DNA of 64,000 nt from Diogma glabrata (lineage: Eukaryota; Arthropoda; Insecta; Diptera; Cylindrotomidae), in the NCBI GenBank assembly GCA_963693315.1, contig OY856188.1, forward strand, positions 223,180,996-223,244,995, in the 5' to 3' direction. Made by a program: the position numbers and the translations under genes. Under the pieces are notes generated by a model that was not told where the DNA came from, made no database searches, and was given only the letters and a program-made list of their open reading frames with translations. Positions 1-11,222 of the stretch are shown here, in pieces. Within the stretch, counting starts at the first letter, position 1. Each line of letters begins with the position of its first letter.

Positions 1-2759
1 TTTTCCCCCTTCTCACTTTCACCGCTTAATAAATACGATTATGAGTATTTTACACTTCGCTATATTTTTCGTTCAAAAGATACCACTTTTTCTATATTTC
101 CTAAGACTTTTGATGTTTTTTTATTAAATAGTTTCGGAACTAAGTGGGGAAAGAAAACATGAATAAACGCTATTATTCAATTTTATTCAAAAAACTGTAC
201 AGTAAAAAATTATAAAATACATTTTTAAGGGATACTGAATTCAATTTCATTCCTTTCATATGATACCCTACTTGACTGGGTAAAAAAAAGTATTTTTTTA
301 AAGACCTTGCATTGCACCCCGCACTGAAAAACAGTATGACAACCTTTGCTGTGTTTTATATGTATACATTCTCATGCACATGAGAGTATTTGACCCCGTG
401 GACATTTATAAGATAATTTCTTATGCCACATAGTAAATCAAATATATTTTTATTTGGTAATTATTATCATTTATATATTAAAGATTATTAGTTTCATAGT
501 AATATAGATACAGCTGAATGATAGAGTTTTACATTATTATAAAAACATGTATTATGCTTTATTTTACAAATCCTCTTATAATAAAACGAATTCATGTGAA
601 ATATAAATGCAAAGGATATAACATAGCCTGAGAGCATTTCCAATTTATATAATAAAATTTGAGCATCAACCTAAGCGTTAAAATGGGCAAACAGGCCATT
701 GCAAAGTATCCATTTTCATTATGGAGTTTAATCATTTCGTGCTTTGAAAGGCTCATCTCAATTTGTTGATGATTATGACCATGTTGAAAGTTATAGTTGC
801 TTGAAAAAGAAGAAATTTAATCAGATGTAACACAAAAACTCATTAGTTTTTCATACCTTTGAATCGTCAACAAATAAGATGGTTTATTGAATCGTTTCAT
901 TTCTTTTAAACATACACGAATTTGTACTGCCACAATTTCTTTTAAACATACACGAATTTGTACTGCCACAATGACGTAAAGTATAATGAACAAAATTGAG
1001 CTGAAAAGTTAAAATAAACTATATTTTTTTATTTGTGTTAAACTTATATAAAGCGTAGAGAACACAAGTGTTCCAATATGGTATTTAATATACTTAATAC
1101 TACGCCAAGAGCCACGAGGCAATAGTATTCAATATTAATGTTATAGGGTCACAAAAGATGCACACACAATAAATTTAAATATACAAAAATGAAAACTTAC
1201 CGATATAATTTTCTAAGTACTACGTAATTTAACTAAATTTGCTGATAATATGCATTTATAATATTTTATTTTCATAAAATATTTTTTGAAATCACAATCA
1301 CTTATTAATTAATTCCTTAATCAATCACTTTAGGCATATGTCACGTTGCTACTAACTAAATTATGCGAAACGAGAACAAAACTTTGGCATTTTTCTATTT
1401 TTTTGTAATACATATAATATTGCATATATTGAACAAAATAAAATTTATTTTGTACAATGCATTGTGTCCTTTCTGTGTTAATAGCGATTTTCATATTCAT
1501 AATAAACATAGGCTCTTCGAAAAACACAAAAGCACGACGTAAAAAATATCGATGGCATATTAGTATAATGAATAAGCAAGTGTGTTCTTAAACTTAGCGC
1601 AAGCTTCGATAAGTGTAATAAACTGCAGTAAAATGTTTGAAATCATCGAATTTTCGATCTCCGATAATTTATCATAAAAATCGATGATTTGGTATGTTGG
1701 ACAGTTAAAAAAAATAAAATTTCAAGGAAATTATTTTTGCGATTCGATGGTGAAGGTGATGTGATGATGTAGTGATACCCAACATTTTGCTGCAATCTCA
1801 TTTGAATTTATTAATTATGACAATTTTATGAGAAAACTAGCTTTATCGCATAGGAGCTGATGTAAAATATTTATGATCCACATTCTCTTAAGTTAACGGA
1901 TGAGTTTAAATTTAAATGATAACTAATCATACATTTAAAACAACCATTGCTAAAATTTAATTGTTATTTAAATCATAAATATTGCTATTCAATTTATAAT
2001 AGGATGTTATTTTAATCATATTATATATGATATTATAATAAACTTTCTTGTGTTTTATATGAGTAGTTCCTAAATTTTCTTTATAATAGACATGAGATAG
2101 GTTCACATGGGTTTTTTTCAGTGCGTAAAACAAACGGAAACCATTTTTTTTGTATGTCATCTTTAGGGTCATCGTTAGTTTTATATGCATCTAAAATTTC
2201 AGGTCCATAGGATTTATAGTTTATGAGATAACCGATTTTAATACAACACACTACAGAATACACATCGTAGTCTCAACAGTAGTGTTCCGTATAAAAACGG
2301 AGCTCAAATTAAATTTTTTATCTAAACAACCACCCCCTCCCCCCTCCCCCCCATAGCTCAATCCTGCGTACGCCACTGTCCAGCATTGCTTTTGACCAAT
2401 ATATTTTGAATGAAAAATTATATTAAACACTAAAAAAAATAAACTACAAACGGAAAATTCATATTTAAATTTTTGCTATCATGACACTATAGCATTATTT
2501 TTAATAGTTACAAGTAGAATTCTTGTTCTTTTTTCTACACCCGTATCATGGTATAACGAATTCAAGGTATTCTTGACAGCTAATCGAAAATTTTGTGTGA
2601 CGTCATCCGGCGTAAATATAAAGAAACAAAAAATGTTTTAATTTGAAAATTAGAGAAAACATAATTTTTACGTTATGGTTTTCCTTATATTTTTCATTAA
2701 CAATTTGTTTATTAAGTTTTCTAACTCTAAAGAACATTTTACAGGGTAGGAAATTCGAC
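1..2759. other. AT-rich intergenic DNA, no gene seen
   Basis: I find no convincing coding region, exon chain or RNA gene here. The open frames are short, low in complexity and match no family I recognise. The one clear local structure is a tandem duplication of a 36-bp unit at 899-934 and 935-970, apparently perfect. Confidence 0.6.
899..970. repeat. 36-bp perfect tandem duplication
   Basis: Two head-to-tail copies of a 36-bp unit (899-934, 935-970) look identical. It probably arose by a recent slippage or short duplication event. No function is evident. Confidence 0.85.
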
Positions 2760-2767
2760 GTCCACGC

Positions 2768-3920
2768 CATGCTGCAGGGGTAATGCAGACAGAATTAGGT
2801 TGGTGTATCGGAGACAAGCAGAGAAAAACTGCTTAGTCTATTACGCTACATCACGGCGAATTGGCGCCTTAAAACTTCTTATAAACTTAACATCATACCA
2901 GAACCATTAACGAAAATTTGGGTTGGGACTGAGGTTAATACCATCACTCCGAAAAAAAAGCATTGTTAAATTTGATAACCAAAAAAAAAAATACCAGACA
3001 CTAACAAAACAACAGAAGTTTTACCTGAACGTGAGAAAGAACCAAACTACCGAATCGGAACGTGAAACGTGTGCAGCCTGATCGCTCATGATGCTTTAAT
3101 AAGCCTAGAAACAGAGGCTGAGAGGCATAGGATGGATATCATTTCTCTGCAAGAAATTAGACAGCCAATAATTGAAAAACAAAACTCGAATAGTCACTCT
3201 TTATGCAGTAGTGGTCATTCTTCTCGAAATGAATTTAGTGCTGGGTAGCGATTTTGTACCATTATCTCTCCTGTTATTTCGCTAGTGTAGAGAATTATCT
3301 CTCCTGGGGAAAACTAAAAAAAAGTCTACATACCCACACTCAAATTTCCCCTCAAGATAAAATCAAATATAATACAAATCGAACCAATCACGACGCGACA
3401 TTTATGGACACGTGACATATTTACAATTTAAATGAACCAATCAAAGACAATTGTATATATTACAATTTATCTCTCCTTTTATTTCTCTAGGAGAGATAAT
3501 GGTACAAAATCGCTACCCTGGTTTCCTTGTTGGTGCACGCATACAAGAAGCCGTGTTGAAATTCATCCTGGTCAATGAGAGGATTTGCTACTTAGGGGTA
3601 CGCGGTACATAAAACAATATTTCTCTTATTGCCTTGCATGCACCTACTGAAGCTAAGACCGTCAATATTTTCTACATAGCACTGGAGGAGGTTATGAAAT
3701 CAACAACAACAATGATAATGGTGAGAGAATGACCGAGTTTGCATTATCAAATAATTTGAGAATTGCCAGTACTTTCTTTTCGCATCGATCGATTCATAAG
3801 CAGACTTATGTTTTTAAACCGAATGGAAAGTCTTGAAGTCAAATTGATCAAGTACTAGCAATAGCACGTTTCTTTTCGAGCGATTTGTGCATTTTTTGAT
3901 TTGTGCGTTCCTTTAGATGT
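2768..3920 (+). pseudogene. RTE-like LINE fragment: 5' region and endonuclease domain
   Basis: Translating + strand stretches gives the start of an RTE-type apurinic endonuclease. A stretch near 3054 reads RIGT, then a stop where Trp is expected, then NVCSL, followed by MDIISLQEIRQ. After the MITE at 3244-3517 the frame resumes with GFLVGARIQEAVL, INERICYLGVRG, LHAPTEAKTV, then LSNNLRIASTFF and a degenerate SQIDQVL. This order matches the endonuclease of RTE-clade LINEs. Several in-frame stops and the absence of the reverse transcriptase mark it as dead. The segment near 2780-2810 also matches, in reverse, 37000-37030, which is probably the same family's 5' region. Clade assignment is by motif recognition only. 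Confidence 0.75.
3244..3517. mobile_element. 274-bp MITE with CTG target duplication, inside the LINE endonuclease
   Basis: The ends are perfect inverted repeats of about 29 bp beginning GGTAGCGATTTTG. CTG flanks both sides (3241-3243 and 3518-3520). Removing the element and one CTG restores the endonuclease frame across the junction (EFSA then GFLVG), which confirms the boundaries. Subterminal regions repeat the word TTATCTCTC or its complement. It encodes no protein. TIRs starting GG with a 3-bp CWG duplication fit PIF/Harbinger-type mobilisation; that assignment is inference. Confidence 0.88.
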
Positions 3921-5373
3921 GCAAATATTAGAAGTAACCACTTCCTTGTATGTTCTAAGATAAGGTTCCACTTTCAACGATCAATTCAACGATCTTTTAC
4001 TCATTAGAGTATTTAAAAGTTTGTCTTTTAAAGTCCAATCATTTTCAGTGAAGTGTAAGGAACTTTGGCCATTTAATGGTATAAGTTGTTCAGGATGCTC
4101 CGTTGGCTGCTAGTGGCGTTGTTAAATTAATGCCGTTGATGGAGAATTGGAATATTGCTGTGTTTGTAATTTGTTTTTATCCGTATAACATAAATATACA
4201 ATTGAAATAGATAATTGGAACTAACCACTGCCTTTTCTAGCTTCTGGATGAAGTGACGATTCACTCAAATTGGTGTATAAATTGCGCAATATAAATAATG
4301 CTATATAATAAAAATCACTCCATATTATGTGCAGCTAATTTTATCATACTCGAGCGATTTTGTAGGAATCGGAATAAATCAATACAAAAACATTCTATGC
4401 ACTTTGTTAGCACCAACAATTTTATTGACATTACTAAATGTATATTACAGATTTACATTTATTATATGATATAATATGGCGTGACAACATGTGTTACCAA
4501 AAAAATCTAGCATGGAGTTTTTTTTTGACAAATCTAATAATATTAATTACATCTGATTTTTTTGAATGCAAATAACTTCTCCTCTTTTACACCGGCGTTT
4601 TCGAAATCATTGTATTAAGTTGATCTCCACTAATCGCGTGCTGCATTGTTAATGAAATTCTAGTTGGAAGTACTGGAACTGTAGTTACTGCCACAGAACA
4701 AACTATCTTATAATAAATACGAACATTTTCTTTTTCCACATGATTCTATCCACTACAAATTGATTTATTTTTCTGGAAATTAAAAAACCTTATGTTTTGA
4801 GTATGATTTTTCACATTTGTTGAAAACTTTTGCAGGTTTTAACGTAGTTCGGCATTTAAATTTGTATATGTTTTAATAGTAAAACAAATACTAAAGTTCA
4901 TTAATTAATGAATGAATTAATTTCAATCATTTCATTAACTAATAAACTAACTTATAAATCATACTAAATATATTTTTAATTTAAAAACAATAGCTTTTCA
5001 TTGATAATAACAACAAACGTATTATATAAAACTCTGAATGACGTCAATCAAAATCAAAATGGCATCGCTGTCACTCTAGTGAGAATACCTTATTTTCATT
5101 TTACCATGCACCCGTATTATAAAAATACACTTATATGACCAAAATCCGTTTTATAATGATATTCATTTCGATACAGATTTTATTACGATACAGATTTTTA
5201 ATCAATAGAAAGAAACCCATAGTTTTTCAATCAAACATGCTATGCATTTAACGTTTGTTGAAATTTTCGTATGGGAAAAAAAATTGAACTTTGAAATTTG
5301 AAAATTGAAATTTTCGTTGTAATTTTCGTTCTTCGTTATTTACCGGGTGTAGAAAAAATAGCGTATGCCACTT
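3921..5373. other. Intergenic, no gene seen
   Basis: AT-rich sequence with no supported coding region. The only frames are very short. A small duplicated phrase about cgatacagattttta occurs near 5170-5200. I see no RNA gene. Confidence 0.5.
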
Positions 5374-7870
5374 TCATGTAATGGTTATTAATACACTCGC
5401 ATATGGGTAATTCTTTTATAAACCGAACACCTTTCTCACCGACCCATTTTTGATTTGGCTGAAATTTTTTTTGCGGATTCTATGTCGAAAAAAAAGATAT
5501 ACGTGTTCGAGGATTTTTTTTTTTTTTTTTTGAAAATAGAGCTGTTCTAAATTTCGTGAATTTTGTGATTTTTGGCTTGAAGACTTATTTTCAAAAATTC
5601 GTAGTTCCGAATCTATAAGAGCTACAAAATTTTCACCGAACACTTTTTTGTAGCTGAAAAATTGAACTTTGAGGAAAAAATATTTTTTATAAAAAATATT
5701 AACAAATTCATATTATTATAAACAATTTAATTGCTTAAATCGATTTTTAACAATTGCTCCCAAAACGAATCCAGTTCTTAGTATTTTCATTGTATTCTCC
5801 GTCAAATTTTACGTCAAAAACATGTTTTTAAAATATGGTACCTTTTCAATTATTCTTAAAATATTAATTTATGTGGCGCGTAACGACCCAAAAAAACGGC
5901 TTTTTGCTAATAAAATCAAATCTGTACTTGTATCAAAAAAAGTTTAATGTGAAAGTTGTAGATAATTAAAAGGTCTACAACTTTTGTCTAAACTAGTTTT
6001 TGACATAACCTCAAAATTTTAAATTAAATTGCAAAAAATGTTACAAATCATCTTTGTAACAATTATTTATTGAAAATTTGCATAAAAAAAAATTTATGGG
6101 TTATTCGTTTTCAAACCGAATCTCCTGACTTGTTAGAAAACAAATCTTGATTGAAACAAAAAATTATTATCAAGCGTTTGGAAAAAAAAATCCATCCAGT
6201 GCACCACGTAATTTCAACCTGTCTGTTGTATTAGCCACCACTGCCATGACAAACTTTGACAAATAATAATAGATGGTAAAAAATATCTTAGTAAATAAAA
6301 AAAACCAAGTAATGAAAAATAAAGTAATACATAATTCTTAATATTACTTATATGTACTTTATTGGAATAACCACATTTGTACGAGCAAAGACGCAACAGT
6401 CGGCCGGTAAGGTGATGGCGTCTGTATTTTGGGATACGAACGGAATAATATTCATCGACTATCTCCAAAAAGGAACCACCATCAACAGCGACTATTACTG
6501 TGAACTTTTGGATCGATTGAAGGCTGAAATCGCAAAGAAACGGCCACAATTGCAAAAGAAAAAAGTGTTGTTTCACCAAGATAATGCACCGTGTCACAGA
6601 TCGATGAAAACGATGGCAAAATTGAATGAATTGGGCTTTGAATTGCTTACCCACCCACCATATTCTCCAGATTTAGCCCCTAGCGACTTTTTCCTGTTTT
6701 CAGATCTCAAGAGAATGCTTGCTGGAAAGAAATTTAAGTCCAATGATGAAGTAATCGCTGAAACTGAGGCCTATTTTGACGAGAAAGAGAAATCGTACTA
6801 TAAAAGTGGTATAGAAAAGTTGAAAAATCGCTATACTCGTTGTATCGCCCTCGCCCTCGCTATACTCGTTGTATCGCCCTTTTTTTTCTTCTTCGTAATC
6901 ATCATTTGTAGAATAGCGACAAGTAATGTTTGGCAATGATTCTGTCGCCAAATTAAATAGTTCTCGTGGTGTTCGAATAGGCTCATTTATTCTCTGCAGA
7001 CTCGCTCGCAAAAATAGTTTATGGGATCGAATTTGTTGAATGGGATGGAAATTTTAGGATTGTTTTATGATAAGAGCTTATGATTTATTTGAAAAGAAAT
7101 GGTCTTTATGACAAAAGAATCTAGGCGACGTCATGCTGGATAGAAATTGGAGCATGACACACGAAACGCAGTAGAGAGTAATAAATAATGAATTCTATTA
7201 CTTTAAACTTTAACTTTAATCAATATTTAAAAAAAAACGAGAAAAAAAACGAAAACAAGTTACAGATTTGATTTTTGTAGCAAAAAACCGTTTTTTGGGT
7301 CGTTACGCGCTACATAAATTAATATTTTAAGAATAATTGAAAAGGTACCATATTTTAAAAACATGTTTTTGACGTAAAATTTGACGGAGAATACAATGAA
7401 AATACTAAGAACTGGATTCGTTTTGGGGGCAATTGTTAAAATCAATTTAAACAATTAAATTGTATATAATAATATGAATTTGTTAATATTTTTTATAAAA
7501 AATATTTTTTCCTCAAAGTTCAATTTTTCAGCTACAAAAAAGTGTTCGGTGAAAATTTTGTAGCTCTTATAGATTCGGAACTACGAATTTTTGAAAATAA
7601 GTCTTCAAGCCAAAAATCACAAAATTCACGAAATTTAGAACAGCTCTATTTTCAAAAAAAAAAAAAAAAAATCCTCGAACACGTATATCTTTTTTTTCGA
7701 CATAGAATCCGCAAAAAAAGTTTCAGCCAAATCGAAGAGGTGTCAATGAATTTTCATCAAAATCCGTTCGGTTTGTAAAAGAATTACCCATATACCATAC
7801 GAAACTCGCCTACGGCTCGTTTTGTATCCCGGTTAATGCTCGTGTATTAATAACCGTCATTACATGATCG
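5374..7870. mobile_element. Foldback element: about 530-bp inverted arms around a mariner remnant
   Basis: The left arm (about 5404-5927) and right arm (about 7263-7792) are near-identical inverted copies; both encode the same shadow peptide in opposite directions. Homology continues outward through a phrase like ggttattaatacac, but the right side carries about 45 bp (within 7793-7845) that is missing on the left. The 1.3-kb centre holds a truncated mariner transposase. The structure could be a nonautonomous foldback element that received a mariner, or an inverted duplication of one repeat. Outer limits are approximate. Confidence 0.75.
6352..6939 (+). pseudogene. Truncated mariner-family transposase (DD34D), catalytic half only
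   Basis: Tc1/mariner transposases cut and paste DNA at TA sites using a D,D,D triad. This frame keeps the catalytic core: VMASVFWDTNGIIF with the first Asp, HQDNAPCH with the second, and PYSPDLAPSDFF with the third. There are 34 residues between the last two acidic residues, which is the mariner signature. The N-terminal helix-turn-helix DNA-binding half is absent, and no mariner terminal repeats are recognisable at the flanks. The C-terminus is disrupted by a short duplication (cgctatactcgttgtatcg twice, near 6830-6880), after which the frame runs into T-rich sequence. It is therefore a dead remnant. Confidence 0.9.
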
Positions 7871-9285
7871 TAGCATAATATACTATTTTAAATCTATGTA
7901 GTGCTCCAAACTTATTTAAGTTTCCCAAAATCTGTATTTGTGTTAATTTGCTTGTCACTTCATTGCAAAAATGTAATTTCTCAGCAACTTAAAAACCACA
8001 TTTTGCGGTGAAGGATCAGGTGCTAATCAACTTAACGTTAGTGGAGAGCGACGGATCGCATCGTTTGAAGAACTAGGTCCGAGTATAAACCAGCCCCTTT
8101 CAAATGGCTGAGAATTGATTCCTGAAATTCATGCAATTTTTTAGTCTGCTGCTAAAAATCAAAAACTTTTAGATATAACATTATTATTGTTAAAACTCTG
8201 CCGTTTTCGCCAGGCTAGTAAATTTTTAGAAATATTAATCTTATCTAAATTTAAGTGTTTTATACATAAAAAGCTTAAGTAAAAAATTCTTGAAAATATG
8301 ACTAATTTTTATGGGGTCTTAATTTAAGTTATTATTGTGTTACTATTTAGATTGAACTGTAATTATTCATTAACTTTTTAGCGATACTCTGCGTCATTAC
8401 TGTGACGATCATATCTTAAAAATAGTAATTTGCATGAAAATGTCTTCCTAACAATGATGTTTACAGCTGTTTCCTTCTAAGGTGGTTGTATTTTCTATAA
8501 AATTCTGCTTATTATGAAACTGTAATTTTTGTTTGTGAAAGTTCAAATAGATATGTGATATAAATGGAATGGCCATAAAAAATGTGTTAATTTTTTGTTG
8601 CAATAAATAAGTAATATAAATTTTTTCTTAACAAGGGTTATGGATCCTAACTAAGAATCTATAAGTCAATTAATTACAACTTTTTTAGTACTGAGCACCT
8701 TTTCTTGATCTATAAATCGTTTGTGTAAATTTATGGAACTTTGTTCTCAGATTTAGGGTTAAGTATAGCCAACCAGCTCGAAATTGCCAAATGCTTTCCA
8801 ACCGAAAACCATTAAATTTATCGGCAATTCCTAATAATTCTCAATTCAATATTCCTAATAATCTAGACTATTTATAGCATAAAATAAAAGGTAACCGATT
8901 TCAATCGGAGGAAAAAATTATACGATATATCTGATACAGATTTTATTTTATCGCTCCGATCTCTCCGATATAGACAAAAAACACACCCAATGATTATACT
9001 TTTAGTATGATTTTTATAAAATTTTGATTTAATCGGCTCTGAAAATTAAGGTTTTCTAGGCAGCCGCAGATAGTTTCATATTTGGCTCATTCTGTAAATG
9101 CCCTTTGCGCTACGGTTATCTAAGCTTTAGCAGAAATGTAAAACTCGTTATGTTATAATTACTATTTCCGTATTTATTTTGCAAAGATAACTTTGTGTTC
9201 ATCTTAGATATATACGTACGATATCTTCAACATTATTGATTTTTATAAGCACATAATTGAACTGATAAGATTTTTATCAATTGTA
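7871..9285. other. Intergenic, no gene seen
   Basis: AT-rich sequence without a supported exon, RNA gene or clear repeat. Nothing in the open frames resembles a known family. Confidence 0.5.
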
Positions 9286-9756
9286 TAGTAGAATTTTTTT
9301 GCCAGCGAACACAAAATTTGTTTGTTATGCGCATATTGTTTGCACATGCGCATATTGTTTGCACATTCAGTGTCTCGATTAAAATATTAAAAAAAACTAT
9401 TGGGGTTCCATCGAAATGGACAAAAAAAACTCATAAAAATTAATATATTACTATTGAAATTCAACCAATTATAATAGAAAACCAAAAACTAGTAAAAATA
9501 TTAATGATTTTGTAGGCAATGTAACAAAATTTTGATAATTAAAAATAATTATAATAAAAATAACGACGCCTATGGAAACAAATATCACAACAAACAAATG
9601 GTACGAACTAGAAGTAGAAATTTAACTAATATAATTGTTTTGAAAACAAATTTATCCCAAAATAAATAATACATGTCTGTTTTACTTTTTGTCTCATCTT
9701 TTATCTCTTGCTGCGTCTATAGCTGTCAGAAATTCGCTGGCAAAAAAATTCTACTA
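9286..9756. mobile_element. 471-bp MITE with about 26-bp TIRs and TA duplication
   Basis: The ends are inverted repeats beginning TAGTAGAATTTTTTTGCC, flanked by TA at 9284-9285 and 9757-9758. This is typical of Tc1/mariner-mobilised MITEs. No transposase is encoded. Near the left end a short tandem phrase (gcatattgtttgcacat) occurs twice. Confidence 0.85.
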
Positions 9757-10050
9757 TACATCTGTTAGAATAAATACGGTAATATTCTACGTTAATTATA
9801 ATCTGATGTAAATCATTGAAATTTATCAATAATAATTGATTTTGTTTTCGTAATATGGATATTTAATGTTTTGACGACCACGAAGAATAAATATGTAACC
9901 AATACATGCTTGAATTTATTCTTAGTATTCTCGATCCATTTCCATGGGCTTCTGGTTAAAAATCATTTCGTTTTGGATAGATTTAAAAATAAAATATGAA
10001 TATGTACTTATTGGGTTATATAGATGTAGAAATGAAGTTCAGTACTCCCG

Positions 10051-10721
10051 CATGGAGGGATCAGTTTTTATTGTTTTGAAATTAATTTTTTTATTTTTGA
10101 TCTACGGGTGTGACAACCCCGCGTACTCCAGTCCCTGCTATTGACATACGAGTTGACGTGAGATATCACACACCGCTGGCAATAGCAGTGAGATATCACT
10201 AACCAAGGTGACATCTTAGGGGTGGTGGCGGATGAGCTGTATTCAGTCAACGGTAGCACCCTCAATCTTAGCTGTTAAATAATCCTTGATGATGAGACGC
10301 TATTGATCCTTGAAGAAATGAGCCTTCATATAATTATGTGTGGGCTTTAATCTTTAAGAAAGAGAGTCCGTCATAGGATCAAGGAATATGCAACCGGCTG
10401 GATTATTGACAACTACATTTTTGTTTTGTTTCAGCAAATTTTTGTAACAATTTGCTATTTACTTTTTAATTTACTTTTATTTTCTCTATTCTATCATAAA
10501 ATATTGGCCTATGTCATATTTTGTTAGTGATAGGATTTTCTGTTTAGTTATCCATTCTTTAACAAAAAATATAAAAATACAAAAGAAGAAAGATTTACGT
10601 CCATCAACACCTTTGAACTTATGTTGTTGTGGGACCTTGGTCTTAAAAGGTTTTTATGTGTTATTGTGACACATATTGTAATTCCTACTACACAACACAT
10701 TTTATTAAAAAAAAAAAAAAA
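10051..10721 (+). mobile_element. LINE-tailed SINE-like retroposon, copy 1 (about 670 bp, poly(A) end)
   Basis: One of three copies in the window (others at 15883-17030 and 23220-23898). All begin catggagggatcagttttt and end in a poly(A) run. The last roughly 130 bp before the poly(A) resemble the 3' end of the LINE at 14540-15165 (words such as tcttaaaagg and gtgacacatatt). No protein is encoded, and the minus-strand open frame shared between copies is short. I do not see a convincing pol III A/B box, so it may be a nonautonomous LINE derivative rather than a tRNA-type SINE. Target-site duplications were not resolved. Confidence 0.75.
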
Positions 10722-11222
10722 TATTGTTAAAATATTATTTCTCTGTAGTTGAAGTGATTTTTTATTTATACTGTAATTAGAACTTAAAATGTTAATTTTT
10801 TTATCATTAATACAATAAGTGCTGATATCAATATTTTGTTCTTTTATCATAAAATAAAAAATAAATAGAGGTTAGTGAAACTATAACCTTTAAAGTGACT
10901 ACATAGTTAATTTTTAATCACAAACGTTTGTGGAATAGTATAAAATTACTTTAGATGATAACCACCAACTAATTATACGATTTAAATTGTCTGTTTTATT
11001 TTAAAGTGAACAATATTTCATCAGTCAATACTGAATACATAAAAGTAAGATGGCAGAAAAGACACCTGACGTTAAAAAAAGTTTTATTTTATTTTTGCGT
11101 TCTAATTTTGTTAAAGTTGTGCTATATTAATAAAATCAAAAAATAAGTTTAATAATTAAGAAATGTACTTTAATTTAATAAATAGTGATAATATATATTA
11201 ATCTTAAGAAGTAAAAGAGAAA
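10722..11222 (+). other. 5' flank / leader of Mekk1
   Basis: About 500 bp of AT-rich sequence precedes the Mekk1 start codon. An in-frame stop (TAA, 11205-11207) lies just upstream of the ATG, so the coding region does not extend further within this exon. No TATA box or transcription start can be assigned with confidence. Confidence 0.4.

Noticed and set aside
5416..7778. Two near-identical 75-78 aa open frames on opposite strands
   Set aside because: They are the two arms of the foldback repeat read outward. Composition is AT-driven and no protein family is recognisable.
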